DNA of 64,000 nucleotides from Carboxylicivirga mesophila (lineage in GTDB: Bacteria; Bacteroidota; Bacteroidia; Bacteroidales; Marinilabiliaceae), in NCBI RefSeq assembly GCF_018271975.1, contig NZ_JAGUCN010000025.1, positions 1-64,000 on the forward strand. Direction: 5' to 3'. The notes below the pieces were generated by a model, which was not told the DNA's origin, made no database searches, and saw only the letters and a program-made list of their open reading frames with translations. The position numbers were made by a program, and so were the translations under genes. Each line of letters starts with the position of its first letter. Position 1 is the first letter of the stretch. Shown here in pieces: positions 42,664 to 52,057 of the stretch.

Positions 42664-44076
42664 TTAATACCCTCCAGTCTGCTTCATGTTGGTATTGTTT
42701 CGCATCTCGTATTCACTAATGGGGTATGCGAATGATTTATCAGGATAAGATACCAATGGTTTCTGCGGTATTTCAGGGCGAACAATATCCTTTTGATACC
42801 TGGCCAAATCAAATAACCTCAATCCTTCAAAGGCAAATTCAAGTTGTCGCTCTTTCAAAATTACTTCTGCATCAACTGATGTCAGTGTAGAAGCACCTCG
42901 TTTACCTCTGATAACATTCAGATCATTTAGCGGCGTATCGCCAATTGAAGTAGCAGCTCTCAGGTTAGCTTCAGCTCTAATCAGGTACATCTCCGAATAG
43001 CGGATTACCTTGGTATTATTCACATTGGTATTATTGCCTTCACCCGGATATTTGTAAATACTATATCCATCAGCTCCATTATCCTGAATCACACTTCGGC
43101 GCACATCGTCATCTTCATACATGGCCAACAAGCTAACCGGCACACCAAGATCCTGATAACTAAGATAAATACCACCTATTGATTCACTGCGACCAGGAAA
43201 ATTACTGTCACTAGGATCCATGTTAATTTCAAATACACTTTCGAAACCATCAACTCGTTTCAGCGACCAGTATTCGGTGTAGTTATCAACATCTAATAAT
43301 TGATACCTGTTTGACTTAATGACCTCATCAGCCATTTTAGCTGCCAAAGCCCAATCTTCTTTGTAGAGTGCCACACGGGCCAGCAAAGCTTTAGCAGTAG
43401 TCTGCGAAATATATACGCATCCCTTAGTGTTTTCCAGCAAAGAGATGGCCATCTGCAAGTCAGCAATGATATAGTCATATACTTCTTTTACTGTGTTACG
43501 GGCTGGTTCTTCAACAGCACTATTGAGTTTGTAAGGTACGCCCACATGGCCCCCGTTTCCGTTGGCACCTTCCTCAAGGGATGCATCATTAAACGTATAA
43601 TGCTGGCTGAAGAAATTGACCAGATTAAAGTGCATCAATGCTCTGATGACCAAAGCCTCACCTTTTAAGTTATCGATGGATGATTGTGGCGCATTTTCTT
43701 TATCAAAGTTATCTGCATCAATGGCATCAATCACATTATTGGCCGAAGTAATAGCCATATACGCATTGCTCCATAAACCTGATGCCGTTGAAGTTGGAAA
43801 GAAAATCATATTCAACTCATCCGCATATCGATCCGTCTCGGCTGCCGTGTTACGAATCAAATCATCGGCCTTGCACGAACCTGAAATTGGAATAAATCCG
43901 CCATACAGGTCGGTACGCATTAAGTAAACATACAGGCCATTGGTGCTGCTTTCCAATTTAGAATAGGTCGATAAGGCCTGTTCTTTATCGATATCCCCAA
44001 ATGGATTTCTATCAATAAAGTCCTCTGAACATCCAAGTAATAAGATGAATGAAATAATATATAGTAGCTTTTTCAT
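42664..44076 (-). CDS. SusD/RagB-family surface lipoprotein
   Basis: This is the substrate-binding partner of the SusC gene 17 bases upstream. The lipoprotein signal ends at LLLGC (Cys16), followed by SEDFIDRNPFGDI typical of RagB/SusD. The helical body shows LKGEALVIRALMHFNLVNFFSQHY and the C-terminal RQLEFAFEGLRLFDLARY motif. At 470 residues it has usual length. With a protease and no glycosidase in the locus, the cargo could be peptides or glycoprotein fragments, as with RagAB of Porphyromonas gingivalis. Confidence 0.93.
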   Translation of the reverse strand: MKKLLYIISFILLLGCSEDFIDRNPFGDIDKEQALSTYSKLESSTNGLYVYLMRTDLYGGFIPISGSCKADDLIRNTAAETDRYADELNMIFFPTSTASGLWSNAYMAITSANNVIDAIDADNFDKENAPQSSIDNLKGEALVIRALMHFNLVNFFSQHYTFNDASLEEGANGNGGHVGVPYKLNSAVEEPARNTVKEVYDYIIADLQMAISLLENTKGCVYISQTTAKALLARVALYKEDWALAAKMADEVIKSNRYQLLDVDNYTEYWSLKRVDGFESVFEINMDPSDSNFPGRSESIGGIYLSYQDLGVPVSLLAMYEDDDVRRSVIQDNGADGYSIYKYPGEGNNTNVNNTKVIRYSEMYLIRAEANLRAATSIGDTPLNDLNVIRGKRGASTLTSVDAEVILKERQLEFAFEGLRLFDLARYQKDIVRPEIPQKPLVSYPDKSFAYPISEYEMRNNTNMKQTGGY

Positions 44077-44093
44077 TGTATTTTTATGCTAGA

Positions 44094-47000
44094 TTAAAAA
44101 TCTAAATTAACTCCAAAAATAAATGTACGCGGGTTTGGCACAGCGTTATACGAGTAGCCATTGATGCCCACTTCCGGATCGAGACCGCTTACATTGGACC
44201 ATGTCATCAGGTTGGTGGCCTGAAAGTAGATATTGGCATTTTGTATATGAGCCTTCTGTATCCAGTTTTTAGGAATGGTATAGCCTAATCGTAACGTTTT
44301 TAGTCTCAGGTATGAGCCATCTTCCAGCCACCTTGAGCTAACCCACTCATTACTTTGCGTATCGTTATAGGCGATTGGTTTTGGCACATCAGTCACCTGT
44401 CCGGGTGTTTTCCAGTAGTTATTAGCTACATAAGCCGTCACAGGTCCTGAACTGCGCGTTCCCACATCCGAACCATCGTGCTCGCGGTAAACCCTTTCCG
44501 AGAACATCACCTCATTACCCGTTACACCGTAAAACATAAAGCTCAATTCGATGCCTTTAAAGCTTAATGTATTAGTCAAACTACCATAAATGTCCGGCTC
44601 TGGACTTCCGCAATAGTCGCGCGCTGCCTCTCCATAGTTTTCAGTCTTGTTCCCATTCTCATCGTACCACCAGGCCATACCATTATCAGGATTTACCCCG
44701 GCATATTGAAACAGGTTCCATTCGGTGTACTTACCTCCCACGCGTCGCTTCTGAAACGAACCATTATTCATTTCTTCCATTCCTTCGCCAAGGCTGATAA
44801 TCTCGCTGGATGGCAATGTGAAATTAAGGTCAGTTGTCCATTTAAAATTGCCATTGAAATTGATAGAGCTAAGCGCTACCTCTAAACCTTTATTCAAAAT
44901 TTCACCGCTATTCACAAGGATAGATGACTGACCTGATGTTTGCGATATTTCTTCATTCAACAACAGATCGTTGGTATTTCTCCAATAGTATTCAATAGTA
45001 CCTGAAATTCTATTAAACAAACCCAGGTCAACACCTATGTTAGTGGTTTTGGCACTCTCCCATCGCAGATTGGTGTTTTCAATTTGCTTAGGGTAAAGTG
45101 CTAAGCCCGAGTTATATTTGTCGGCCTGGTATAAACCTTTACTGGCATAACTGCTAATACCACTATTACCTGTCTCACCATATGATGCTCTTAATTTCAG
45201 GTTATTAATCCATGATACATTAAAGAAATCTTCATTGGATAAGGTATATCCTAACGAGAAAGATGAGAAGGTAGCCCATTTATTATCAGCTCCAAATTTA
45301 CTACTGGCATCACGGCGAATACTGGCACTTACGTAGTACTTACTGTCGAAGCTATACGACGCATTTGAAAAGTATGAGATACCCGAATTTTCAATGCGTG
45401 AACCTCCAACTTCCTGCTCATCAGAAGTTCCGTCAAGGTTTGGAATATCCGGATCTATTTTTGTTCCGCCGGCATACACCCACCAGTTGCTATATTCGCG
45501 TGCTTCCTGCCCAAGCATCACATTCAGGCTATGTGCGCCATTAAACACTTTACTATAAGTTAAGGTATTACTAATATTCCACTTGTAATACTTATTATTA
45601 ACAGCATAGTAACCGCCTCCCCAATCGATAGCATTGGCGGCCGATGGATCAAAATACTGGTCATCATCAACATCTTTCCAATCCAGACCAAATACACTTT
45701 TAGCCTTGATATTATCAGTAATATCAAGTTCTACATAGGTTGAGTTAACGATACTTACGGTGCGGTTCTGCATTGAATTAACATCAATAATATGCAGGGT
45801 GTTGTAGTTACCATTAGAACCGCCAAGATCATGATTAAATTCGCCATCCTCAGTGTGCGACGAATAAAATGGTAAAGTCCAGAAGGAAGCTGCCACCGGG
45901 TTGGCCCAAGCCCAGCCATCCATCACATAATTTTGTTTGCTGCGGCTCACCTGAATGTTATTCCCAAACTTGAGGAATTTATTTAAGCGATGATTTAGGT
46001 TTACACGCCCACTAAAGCGGTCGAAATTAGTGCCCACCACAGTACCTTCCTGATTTAGGTAACCGGCACTAACAAAGAAGTCAGTTTTCTCATTTCCACC
46101 GCTTAAGCTAACATTGTAATTATCATACGAACCTGCTTGAGTATACGCATCCCACCAGTCAAAATTGGTATCGGCAAGTGAATTGGGGAAATAGAGTCCC
46201 TCCTCTACCATTGGATCATACCAATCGGCATAATTGCCATCAGGATCAAAGCGCTCGCCGGCATTTCTGGAAGCATCCTGAAAGTATTGAACCAAATCTT
46301 CGCTATTGGCATTCTTGTTTTTGGCATTAGTCAATGTTGATACACCTTTCTCTACATTAACATTCACCTTTGTTTTGCCACTTTTACCACTTTTTGTGGT
46401 GATGATGATAACGCCATTACTTGCACGCGAACCATAGATAGCTGTAGCAGCAGCATCTTTCATAATCGTCACGTTTTCGATATCGTTACTGTTCAACGAG
46501 CTCAAAAAGTTAGAGCGGCTATCATCAGCCCAGTCACCAACACGGCCAGTTAACACCGGCACACCATCTACAATGTATAGCGGTGAATTGGAGGCATTAA
46601 TACTACCACTTCCCCTGATGACAACTTCGGCATAACTACCTGGGTTACCCACAGCACTGCTCACCACCACACCAGCTGTGTTACCCTGAAGCGCTTTATC
46701 GAAGCTCGAGGTAGAAACACGTTGGAGCTCATCGCCTTTAACTGTGGAAACTGAACTGGTTAAGGCTTCGCGACGCTGAACGCCGTATCCAACTACCACT
46801 ACATCATCCAGCTGCTCACTTTCAGTTACCAGCGTAATATTCAGGCTTGTTCGCCCTGCTGCATTAACTTCCTGCTTTTCAAAGCCAATGTATGAAAAGA
46901 CAATTATCGCATCAGGATTAGATAATTCAATACTATAAGTGCCATCAAAGCCGGTGATCACACCATTTGTGGGTGAGGTTTTTTCGAAAACATTTACCCC

Positions 47001-47444
47001 TGGTAAAGGCTCTCCCAGTTCGTCGGTCACCTTCCCTGTTACGCGAATTGTCTGCTGTACAGATTCGTGATTTTTATTAAGGCTATGTACAAATATCAGA
47101 TTATTATCCAACACTTTATAGGCGTATGGCAAGTCTTTAAAAGCCTCATCGAGCACATGATAAACATCGGCATCTGCAGCATTGACTTTGGTGGTCAGGC
47201 TGGCATCTACATCATCATTATTAAAGAAGAATTTATACTCAGTCTTATTTTCAACCTCTTTGAAAAGCTGAGCTAATTCAATTTTTGCTGAAGAAATGGT
47301 AATGGTTTTCTTTTGCGAAAAACCACTAGCCGAAACTTGCAGTAAACCAATGACAAGCAGTAGGCATGTAAGTCTCATAATTCGGTACAGTTTTATCATA
47401 CCACTCTTTTCGAAAATGGCATGACGATCCAATTTTAATTTCAT
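44094..47444 (-). CDS. SusC/RagA transporter with STN signalling domain
   Basis: This 1116-residue TonB-dependent transporter has an extra N-terminal STN domain (about 46-120, ITISSAKIELAQLFKEVENKT) that in this class contacts a FecR anti-sigma factor. Then come a carboxypeptidase-regulatory-like domain (VTGKVTDELGEPLPGVNVFE), the SusC hinge DDVVVVGYGVQRREALTSSV, a plug with LYIVDGVPV and AIYGSRASNGVIIITTK, and the barrel ending FIFGVNLDF. The signal peptide follows a long basic N-terminus, typical for STN-SusC proteins. It lies 106 bases behind fecR with a hairpin in the gap. Confidence 0.94.
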   Translation of the reverse strand: MKLKLDRHAIFEKSGMIKLYRIMRLTCLLLVIGLLQVSASGFSQKKTITISSAKIELAQLFKEVENKTEYKFFFNNDDVDASLTTKVNAADADVYHVLDEAFKDLPYAYKVLDNNLIFVHSLNKNHESVQQTIRVTGKVTDELGEPLPGVNVFEKTSPTNGVITGFDGTYSIELSNPDAIIVFSYIGFEKQEVNAAGRTSLNITLVTESEQLDDVVVVGYGVQRREALTSSVSTVKGDELQRVSTSSFDKALQGNTAGVVVSSAVGNPGSYAEVVIRGSGSINASNSPLYIVDGVPVLTGRVGDWADDSRSNFLSSLNSNDIENVTIMKDAAATAIYGSRASNGVIIITTKSGKSGKTKVNVNVEKGVSTLTNAKNKNANSEDLVQYFQDASRNAGERFDPDGNYADWYDPMVEEGLYFPNSLADTNFDWWDAYTQAGSYDNYNVSLSGGNEKTDFFVSAGYLNQEGTVVGTNFDRFSGRVNLNHRLNKFLKFGNNIQVSRSKQNYVMDGWAWANPVAASFWTLPFYSSHTEDGEFNHDLGGSNGNYNTLHIIDVNSMQNRTVSIVNSTYVELDITDNIKAKSVFGLDWKDVDDDQYFDPSAANAIDWGGGYYAVNNKYYKWNISNTLTYSKVFNGAHSLNVMLGQEAREYSNWWVYAGGTKIDPDIPNLDGTSDEQEVGGSRIENSGISYFSNASYSFDSKYYVSASIRRDASSKFGADNKWATFSSFSLGYTLSNEDFFNVSWINNLKLRASYGETGNSGISSYASKGLYQADKYNSGLALYPKQIENTNLRWESAKTTNIGVDLGLFNRISGTIEYYWRNTNDLLLNEEISQTSGQSSILVNSGEILNKGLEVALSSINFNGNFKWTTDLNFTLPSSEIISLGEGMEEMNNGSFQKRRVGGKYTEWNLFQYAGVNPDNGMAWWYDENGNKTENYGEAARDYCGSPEPDIYGSLTNTLSFKGIELSFMFYGVTGNEVMFSERVYREHDGSDVGTRSSGPVTAYVANNYWKTPGQVTDVPKPIAYNDTQSNEWVSSRWLEDGSYLRLKTLRLGYTIPKNWIQKAHIQNANIYFQATNLMTWSNVSGLDPEVGINGYSYNAVPNPRTFIFGVNLDF

Positions 47445-47495
47445 AGATTTGTAATGTTTAGGTTAAACTTAAACAGGATTTTAACTTTTAATAAG

Positions 47496-47523
47496 ACCGG
47501 ATGGTGTGGCAGCACTTTCCGGT
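47496..47523 (-). terminator. Hairpin between fecR and susC, possible attenuator
   Basis: ACCGGA and TCCGGT form a 6-base-pair stem around a 16-base loop on the minus strand, without a clear U run. It may lower or modulate read-through from sigma/FecR into SusC. Confidence 0.35.
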
Positions 47524-47550
47524 TTTTAGTTTTCACTACATAGGTCTTAT

Positions 47551-48528
47551 CTAATTAAGGGTTATATTAATAGTTCCATTAGTTCGCATATATTTTATGC
47601 CATTCGACATTGAAAGAATGTTCAGAACATCCTCAATACTTTCTTTTTCGAATGTGCCGGTGAATCGCAAGTCTTGAATGGCTGCATCAACAGTGATTGT
47701 AACACCATACCAGTTTTCCAGACGTTGTGCCAATACATGCAACGGTTCGTCTTTAAATACCAACTGTCCGCGAGTAATGGCCGTATATTTCTCTATATCT
47801 GGCTCAATCCTTTTTCTCAGTTCTTTAAGCCTTTTGTCATAAACCGATTTTTGCCCTGGCAATAAAACGCACCTTAGCTGTCGCTCGGGTATGGTTATTT
47901 GTACTTTACCTTCTTCCAGCACTGTTGTTACTATGGAAGCATCGGCACGCGCTTCCAACCTAAAACGCGTTCCCAATACCTTTACCACATGATTGCCCGA
48001 TAACACTTCAAAAGGTTTACGGGCATTATGCCTGACATCAAAAAAAGCGTCGCCGTTTAAACGGACTGTTCTGTTTAGGTCATTAAATTCAGAACTATAG
48101 GTGAGCTCCGTCTGACCACTTAACCAAACGATAGTACCATCTGGCAATTGAACTTGTTGTCGTTCACCAGCTTTGGTTTGAAAGGTGTAGTATTTTAATT
48201 CCTCTTGTTGTTCGGTTAAAAACACTTTACCCACTAATAATGAAATAGCGATAAGAGCAGCAACTGCGGCATACTTCAGCCATTGGAAAGACGTCGACTT
48301 TTTCTCCCTGATTTCGGACTGCTTGATGCGGTCCTGGAATCTTAAAAAGGCCTTATGATTATTGAATTCATTTGGATGAGCCACATTCCATATATCACGC
48401 AACTCCACAAACTGCTTTTTAAAAGCAGCATCACTCTTCAGCAATGCTTTAAGCTCTTCAAGCTCAGCAATACTTGCCTCACCAGATAAGTACTTTATAG
48501 CTAATGATTCTTTATAATGATGGTCCAT
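47551..48528 (-). CDS. FecR-family anti-sigma factor
   Basis: This 325-residue inner-membrane regulator holds the ECF sigma factor encoded upstream. The N-terminal cytoplasmic region (LAIKYLSGEASIAELEELKALL) is the anti-sigma domain. A membrane segment lies near 85-107 (WLKYAAVAALIAISLLVG). The periplasmic FecR domain shows QVQLPDGTIVWL and GDAFFDVRHNARKPFEVLSG. A C-terminal DUF4974 domain ends the protein (FTGTFEKESIEDVLNIL). When the SusC STN domain signals cargo, FecR releases sigma. It lies 82 bases behind sigma and 106 ahead of SusC. Confidence 0.94.
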   Translation of the reverse strand: MDHHYKESLAIKYLSGEASIAELEELKALLKSDAAFKKQFVELRDIWNVAHPNEFNNHKAFLRFQDRIKQSEIREKKSTSFQWLKYAAVAALIAISLLVGKVFLTEQQEELKYYTFQTKAGERQQVQLPDGTIVWLSGQTELTYSSEFNDLNRTVRLNGDAFFDVRHNARKPFEVLSGNHVVKVLGTRFRLEARADASIVTTVLEEGKVQITIPERQLRCVLLPGQKSVYDKRLKELRKRIEPDIEKYTAITRGQLVFKDEPLHVLAQRLENWYGVTITVDAAIQDLRFTGTFEKESIEDVLNILSMSNGIKYMRTNGTINITLN

Positions 48529-48610
48529 TGAGTGTGCCTTTTATTATATGATGCACCAGCACACAAAAACCCTGTACGTTTCTTTATTTTTTTTGAGATA
48601 AAATATTAGC

Positions 48611-49210
48611 CTATTGAATTACTGACAGATACAAAGCAACAATAACGGGACAATACCCCTTCAACTCATCTCGCAGATAAGCAAGTGCCCGGGTCATATG
48701 CATCTCCACTGTTTTAACCGAAATATCCAGCTGTTTGGCTATTTCCTTGTTTTTCAATCCTTCGTGACGCTTGAGAATAAATATAGTTCTCGCCTGCTGA
48801 GGCAAGTTGTTGATGGCTGTTTCGATAGCCTCCTCAATCTCTTTTAGTATCAAACTATCCTCTTCGGTAAATCCATCTAATAACTTACCTGAGGTAGCAT
48901 TCTCAAATTCCTTTTGAATTTCCTGATGTTTCTGTTGTTGGCTATTCTGCTGACGAATGAAATACATGCAGTTGTTATAAACTGCCTGAAAAAGATAGCC
49001 CTGTAGTGATGTTTTTATAGAAATATCACCTTTCTGCCACATCTTATAAAATGTATCCGACACAACATCTTCGGCATACTCTTTTCGTTCAACGTAGCGC
49101 AAGGCATATGCGCATAGGCGCGAGTAATAGGTATTAAACAAATACTCATACACGTCCTTATGCCTCTCAATATTGCCGTTATTGATTTGAGGTCCTATGG
49201 TTTGATTCAC
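48611..49210 (-). CDS. ECF RNA polymerase sigma factor (Bacteroidota family 1)
   Basis: This 199-residue sigma-70 family factor has region 2 (YLFNTYYSRLCAYALRYVERKEYAEDVVSDTFYKMW) and region 4 (LPQQARTIFILKRHEGLKNKEIAKQLDISVKTVEMHMTRALAYLR). It heads the FecR/SusC/SusD/M43 protease locus and should direct transcription of SusC onward when released by FecR. A near-consensus housekeeping promoter lies at 49232-49260. Whether it also reads the related locus at 54066-61687 is not known. Confidence 0.95.
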   Translation of the reverse strand: MNQTIGPQINNGNIERHKDVYEYLFNTYYSRLCAYALRYVERKEYAEDVVSDTFYKMWQKGDISIKTSLQGYLFQAVYNNCMYFIRQQNSQQQKHQEIQKEFENATSGKLLDGFTEEDSLILKEIEEAIETAINNLPQQARTIFILKRHEGLKNKEIAKQLDISVKTVEMHMTRALAYLRDELKGYCPVIVALYLSVIQ

Positions 49211-49231
49211 TTTTAAACTTTATTGCCTGTG

Positions 49232-49260
49232 TAAAAATAGAAATTTATTCTAACAGGCAA
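49232..49260 (-). promoter_or_regulatory. Promoter of the ECF sigma gene
   Basis: On the minus strand TTG (49258-49260), 18 bases and TATTTTTA (49232-49239) differ from the Bacteroidota consensus only in the last base. It lies just downstream of the alkaline phosphatase terminator. Confidence 0.6.
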
Positions 49261-49290
49261 CATTTTTTAACAATTAAGATGGGCATAAAA

Positions 49291-49314
49291 AAAGGTGCCT
49301 CATCGGGCACCTTT
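49291..49314 (-). terminator. Terminator of alkaline phosphatase gene
   Basis: Nine-base arms AAAGGTGCC (49291-49299) and complement (49306-49314). On the minus strand a run of U follows. Confidence 0.85.
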
Positions 49315-49336
49315 CTATTTTATTAGCTAGTAAAAA

Positions 49337-50506
49337 CTAGTCTTTATCGGCTTCTTTAAACTTAAAGAGCTTATACATTTTCTCAAAAATCTCTGTATTA
49401 TTATACACTCCTGAAAACTGCTCAGCCCCGGCGCCAAAAGCAAAAACTGGCACCATCACAGGACTATGATCACCGGTTGTAAAAGCGGTTTTAACATGTC
49501 CTTTTTTAGGATCGCCATTTAATACCGACATACCGCCTGTTTCATGGTCAGCAGTTACAATTACTAAAGTCCGTCTATCTTCCATCGCAAACTTAAGCGC
49601 TTCAGCTAGTGCTTTATCCATATCCAGCACTTCTCCGGTGACATAGGAAGCATCATTCTGGTGACCTCCCCAGTCAATCTGGCTGCCTTCCACCATCAGG
49701 AAGAAACCTTTACCATCTGCATTATCAAGTACCTCGATAGCCTTAGCTGTTGACTTTGTAAGCATTTCGCCTCTATCGCGATACCCTGCGTTATGACCAA
49801 CAGCTGTTAGCACTGCCAGCTTACCACTTGTGAACTCATCCACCTCTTCAACATTATAACCTACCCTGTAGCCTTTTTGGTTTAATTCAAGCACCAGGTT
49901 TCTTCCATCGGTACGCTTGGTAAAGAAATCAGCACCACCTCCTATAAATACATCAATATCGGTATTTAAAAAGTCAGCAGCAATCTCCTCATACATACTT
50001 CTCTTTGGCTGATGTGCAATAAAAGAAGCAGGTGTAGCATGCGTAATTGCCGATGTTGAAACTAATCCGGTTGCTTTACCATTCCTTTCAGAATACTCAA
50101 GGATTGTAGTGAGATTTTCACCATTAACATCCACCCCAATGGCGCCGTTATAGGTTCTTGTACCGGTCGACAATGCGGTACCACCGGCAGCAGAATCTGT
50201 CACATAGTTATCTGCACTTTGTGTTTTACTGAACCCAACATATGGCATTAATTCCATATTTAAACCGTTGTTAGCTGTAATTCCGCCAAAAACCTGAGAT
50301 ACGCCCATGCCATCACCTATAAAAAGAATAATATTTTTTGGGCGCTTTTTAAAGCGGATATCATCGTAGTTAATGGTTAAAACTTCATGAGTATTCTCAA
50401 TGGTATACTCATATTTAGCATGAAGATCTTTATAATCTTCCTGAGCATTAGCTGTGAAACAAACCAATACCAACAGGGCTACAAAGGCTGTTTTAAAATT
50501 TCTCAT
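49337..50506 (-). CDS. Alkaline phosphatase
   Basis: This 389-residue periplasmic phosphomonoesterase of the alkaline phosphatase superfamily (PhoA-like) has a signal peptide (about 1-21, ANA/Q). Metal binding starts with Asp65 in FIGDGMGVSQ. The phosphorylated residue is Ser105 in VTDSAAGGTA. DWGGHQND and TADHETGGM carry further metal ligands, and the TTGDHSPVMVPVF stretch gives the last His. It releases phosphate from organic esters. I see no Pho-box-like site and no partner genes, so it is a single-gene unit with its own terminator. Confidence 0.94.
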   Translation of the reverse strand: MRNFKTAFVALLVLVCFTANAQEDYKDLHAKYEYTIENTHEVLTINYDDIRFKKRPKNIILFIGDGMGVSQVFGGITANNGLNMELMPYVGFSKTQSADNYVTDSAAGGTALSTGTRTYNGAIGVDVNGENLTTILEYSERNGKATGLVSTSAITHATPASFIAHQPKRSMYEEIAADFLNTDIDVFIGGGADFFTKRTDGRNLVLELNQKGYRVGYNVEEVDEFTSGKLAVLTAVGHNAGYRDRGEMLTKSTAKAIEVLDNADGKGFFLMVEGSQIDWGGHQNDASYVTGEVLDMDKALAEALKFAMEDRRTLVIVTADHETGGMSVLNGDPKKGHVKTAFTTGDHSPVMVPVFAFGAGAEQFSGVYNNTEIFEKMYKLFKFKEADKD

Positions 50507-50683
50507 ATTGAAAGTTCATTACTTTATATTAATTGTCCAGGCAATTCTATTTTAATAGTCGATTCCCATTAATTCAAAAGGAAGCGTAAAAAAATCACTT
50601 TTCACTAAGAAAAACAACAAGTTTATTGGTTTGTTTATATTGTTTGTTGCAAATTCACTTTTTTAATTCAAATTAACTTTCTA

Positions 50684-51163
50684 ATGGATAGGACCAAGAT
50701 ACTCTTTGTTTGTCTGGGTAACATATGTCGGAGCCCGAGCGCTGAAGCGGTAATGAACAGCTTGATTAAAGCCAAAGGAATAGAAGAACTTTTCGAGATT
50801 GATTCGGCTGGCATCACAGGATACCATGCTGGCGAACCCGCTGATCAACGGATGCAAAGGCATGCACTCAACAGAGATATTCATCTGACAAGCATTAGCC
50901 GGCAGGTTAAGAGTCCTGCTGATTTCGAGCACTTTGACTATATAATTGGTATGGACGACCAAAATATTGATGATCTGCACCAGTTAGCGCCCAACAAGCA
51001 ACAGGCAAAGAAGATTAGTAAAATGACCGATTATTGCACACGGCATCAACACGATTCTGTCCCTGATCCTTATTACGGCGGAGCAGCCGGTTTTGAGCTG
51101 GTGCTTGACTTGCTTGAAGATGCCTGCGAAGGTTTATTGGAACATATTCAAAGCCATGAATAA
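50684..51163 (+). CDS. Low-molecular-weight protein-tyrosine-phosphatase family protein
   Basis: This 159-residue phosphatase has the P-loop CLGNICRSP (Cys10 nucleophile, Arg16) and the general-acid loop DPYYGG (Asp128). It overlaps the following fructosamine-kinase-like gene by 8 bases. This pairing is known in bacteria. Published work, as I recall it, showed such phosphatases removing the phosphate from ribulosamine 5-phosphates on proteins so that the kinase partner can act. A role in protein deglycation is therefore more likely here than capsule control; no tyrosine kinase gene is nearby. Confidence 0.9.
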   Translation: MDRTKILFVCLGNICRSPSAEAVMNSLIKAKGIEELFEIDSAGITGYHAGEPADQRMQRHALNRDIHLTSISRQVKSPADFEHFDYIIGMDDQNIDDLHQLAPNKQQAKKISKMTDYCTRHQHDSVPDPYYGGAAGFELVLDLLEDACEGLLEHIQSHE

Positions 51164-52004
51164 TTCAATTATTCAACAAATAGAAGATCAATTACAGTGC
51201 AGCATCACCAGTCAACAAACAACTGGTGGTGGTTGCATTGCCCAAACTTCGATTATTCAAACCAATGACGGTCGCAACTACTTTTTAAAGCAAGGCTTTG
51301 AAGGCAGCATGTTTCAAAAAGAAGCCAATGGCCTGATTGAGCTCCGCAAAGCGAAGGCTTTTGCTGTACCGGAGATTATTCTGGTAGCTAATAACTTTCT
51401 GTTACTTGAAGCCATAGAAACAGGTAATAAAGAAAATAGCTTCTTTAATACATTTGGTGTGGCATTTGCCCACCTCCACCAATACACCAATGATCAATTT
51501 GGTTTTTTTGAAGATAACTACATTGGTTCAACGCCTCAAATAAACAAGGCATCTACAAGCTGGATGGAGTTTTATTTCAATCACCGCTTGCTCTATCAAT
51601 ATCAATTGGCCGAACAAAACGGCTATGCAGATAAACATGTGAGAGATGGATTCCATATCATCGAAAAAAGGTTGCCTGCAATACTTGATGGCAGCGAGGA
51701 AAAGCCATGTCTTTTGCACGGTGATTTATGGGCAGACAATTACATGGTTGGCCCCAACGGTGAACCAGTATTAATTGATCCGGCCGTCTATTACGGACAC
51801 CGGGAAGCGGACCTGGCTATGACGAAACTATTCGGAGGTTTTAGTGTTGAGTTCTATAACAGCTATTTCAATACTTATCCACTGAAAGAAGGCTATCAGT
51901 ACCGCGAAAACATCTACCTCCTGTATCATGTACTCAACCACTTGAATTTGTTTGGAACATCCTACAGAAGTCAGGCTATCCAACTAATGAACAGTTATCG
52001 TTAA
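51156..52004 (+). CDS. Fructosamine/ribulosamine-3-kinase family protein
   Basis: This 282-residue cytoplasmic kinase phosphorylates sugar amines formed by glycation, making them unstable and so repairing proteins. It shows the aminoglycoside-kinase-like fold: GGGCIAQTSII near the N-terminus, a Lys in YFLKQGFEG, HGDLWADNYM as catalytic loop and IDPAVYYGHREADLAM as metal-binding motif. The start at 51156 overlaps the phosphatase stop by 8 bases. A longer frame reads back into the phosphatase gene and is unlikely. Bacterial members usually prefer ribulosamines or erythrulosamines. Confidence 0.9.
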   Translation: MNNSIIQQIEDQLQCSITSQQTTGGGCIAQTSIIQTNDGRNYFLKQGFEGSMFQKEANGLIELRKAKAFAVPEIILVANNFLLLEAIETGNKENSFFNTFGVAFAHLHQYTNDQFGFFEDNYIGSTPQINKASTSWMEFYFNHRLLYQYQLAEQNGYADKHVRDGFHIIEKRLPAILDGSEEKPCLLHGDLWADNYMVGPNGEPVLIDPAVYYGHREADLAMTKLFGGFSVEFYNSYFNTYPLKEGYQYRENIYLLYHVLNHLNLFGTSYRSQAIQLMNSYR

Positions 52005-52009
52005 CAGAA

Positions 52010-52033
52010 AAGGGTGCTCTTACGAACACCCTT
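52010..52033. terminator. Hairpin between converging genes
   Basis: AAGGGTG (52010-52016) and CACCCTT (52027-52033) pair perfectly around a 10-base loop. The U run is weak on both sides; it lies between the converging kinase and transporter genes and may serve both. Confidence 0.5.
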
Positions 52034-52057
52034 CCATATACATTAGCTTGTATTAAT

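Noticed and set aside
51093-51155. Longer N-terminus for the fructosamine kinase
   Set aside because: It would read back through the phosphatase gene in another frame and adds residues without family likeness.
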